5,452 bases of DNA from Comamonas sp. (GTDB lineage: Bacteria > Pseudomonadota > Gammaproteobacteria > Burkholderiales > Burkholderiaceae_C). The stretch is taken from contig JAFAIY010000013.1 of assembly GCA_019236485.1 (NCBI GenBank), positions 1 through 5,452 of the forward strand, written 5' to 3'. The translations under genes were made by a program, and so were the position numbers. Shown one piece after another: positions 4,902 to 5,452 of the stretch (position 1 is its first letter; each line of letters starts with the position of its first letter). The notes beneath the pieces were generated by a model. It worked only from the letters and a program-made list of their open reading frames with translations, was not told the origin of the DNA and searched no databases.

Positions 4902-5452
4902 ACCGCGATCCTGCGCAGCTGTCCCTGGGTCAGCAGCTTGTCGCGCATGCGGCGCGTCATGGACTGGGTGCTGCCGTCCTCGGCGGTAAACAGAAACAGG
5001 CTTTGCTGCGGACTGACCCAGGTGAGCCGGGTGCGCAGCTGCTGGCGCTCGTTGCGCAATTCCACCCAGGTTCCCAGCGACCACTCTCCGCTTGGCGCCT
5101 CGGCCGCAAGCACGGCCTGGGCCGCCGCGGCCTGCGGCGCGGCCACGGCGGGCTTCCGCTCCACGACCTCGGTCAGCACGGGCAGCGCATCCTGCAGCAC
5201 CAGCGGCGAGGACTCGGCGCTGCCCTCCAGGTCCGCCAGCACGCTGGGCAGCTCGTCCAGCACATCGGCAGCCTGGTTGGGCCGCGCGCGAACCGCGGTT
5301 TCGGCAATGTCCAGCACGCGCTGCTGCAGGCTGCCTATGCGCGCCGCCAGGGCCGCGATTTCCATCTCCGAACGCCCCACGCTGCGCAGGCCGCGCGCCA
5401 GACGCCGCTGCAGCCTGGGGGCCATGGCTACCAGCCGGGAAGTGTCCTGTGC
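4898..5452 (-). CDS. DUF1631 family protein, C-terminal part (5' end outside window)
   Basis: The frame is open from the right edge to TAG (minus strand, 4898-4900), giving the last 184 residues. An internal Met at 5425 is not the start, since the frame continues upstream as AQDTSRLVA. The visible part has a helical, Arg/Leu-rich stretch (about residues 10-60), an Ala/Pro-rich linker (about 100-120) and a compact C-terminal domain with GTWVELRNERQQLRTRLTW, SLFLFTAEDG and SMTRRMRDKLL. This is the pattern of the C-terminus of betaproteobacterial DUF1631 proteins, which looks PilZ-like in layout. Full-length members are several hundred residues long. The function of DUF1631 is not established. 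Its stop codon overlaps that of the convergent P1 peptidase gene. Confidence 0.85.
   Translation of the reverse strand, partial: AQDTSRLVAMAPRLQRRLARGLRSVGRSEMEIAALAARIGSLQQRVLDIAETAVRARPNQAADVLDELPSVLADLEGSAESSPLVLQDALPVLTEVVERKPAVAAPQAAAAQAVLAAEAPSGEWSLGTWVELRNERQQLRTRLTWVSPQQSLFLFTAEDGSTQSMTRRMRDKLLTQGQLRRIAV

Overview
The window reads as high-GC betaproteobacterial chromosome, most likely family Comamonadaceae (Comamonas/Delftia-like). This rests on the GC-rich codon use, a DUF1631 protein, the DUF411/CusF-like copper pair and the style of the MetQ-like proteins. It is an inference from recognition, not from a database search. Six genes plus one leader-rich intergenic zone fill the window. 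No rRNA, tRNA, CRISPR array, IS element or prophage gene was seen, and there is no gene-free stretch longer than about 210 bases.

Left part (1-575, + strand): the 3' end of a DUF411 metal-binding protein gene is followed after 13 bases by a complete small periplasmic CusF-like copper-binding protein. This looks like the tail of a copper-handling operon, and it is closed by a long hairpin at 538-575.

Centre-left (609-1811, + strand): a 400-residue fusion of leucine-rich repeats and a protein kinase domain. The catalytic kinase motifs are intact but the C-lobe is unusually short. It converges on the next gene with only 9 bases between the stop codons.

Centre (1821-3872, - strand): two tandem, gap-free paralogues of the MetQ/NlpA substrate-binding protein family, about 74% identical over 242 residues by hand alignment. 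Neither is a lipoprotein. Each has its own Shine-Dalgarno, its own leader hairpin and its own copy of an A/T-rich upstream element, and an intrinsic terminator lies between them. No ATPase or permease gene of the transporter is present, so both are orphans here.

Right part (3873-4901, + strand): divergent from the second binding protein is a P1/S58 family (DmpA/NylC-type) self-processing Ntn-hydrolase with all expected catalytic residues. The 160-base divergent region holds a perfect 7-bp dyad, TGTTTAT-N12-ATAAACA, shaped like a LysR-type operator. The hydrolase gene ends in a 4-base CTAG overlap with the convergent 3' end of a DUF1631 protein gene (4898-5452, - strand, running off the window).

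The most interesting unit is the pair of duplicated binding proteins with their duplicated control element, divergent from an amide/peptide hydrolase. It could be a small uptake-and-hydrolysis module for an unidentified amino-acid-like or peptide-like compound. That functional link is an inference.
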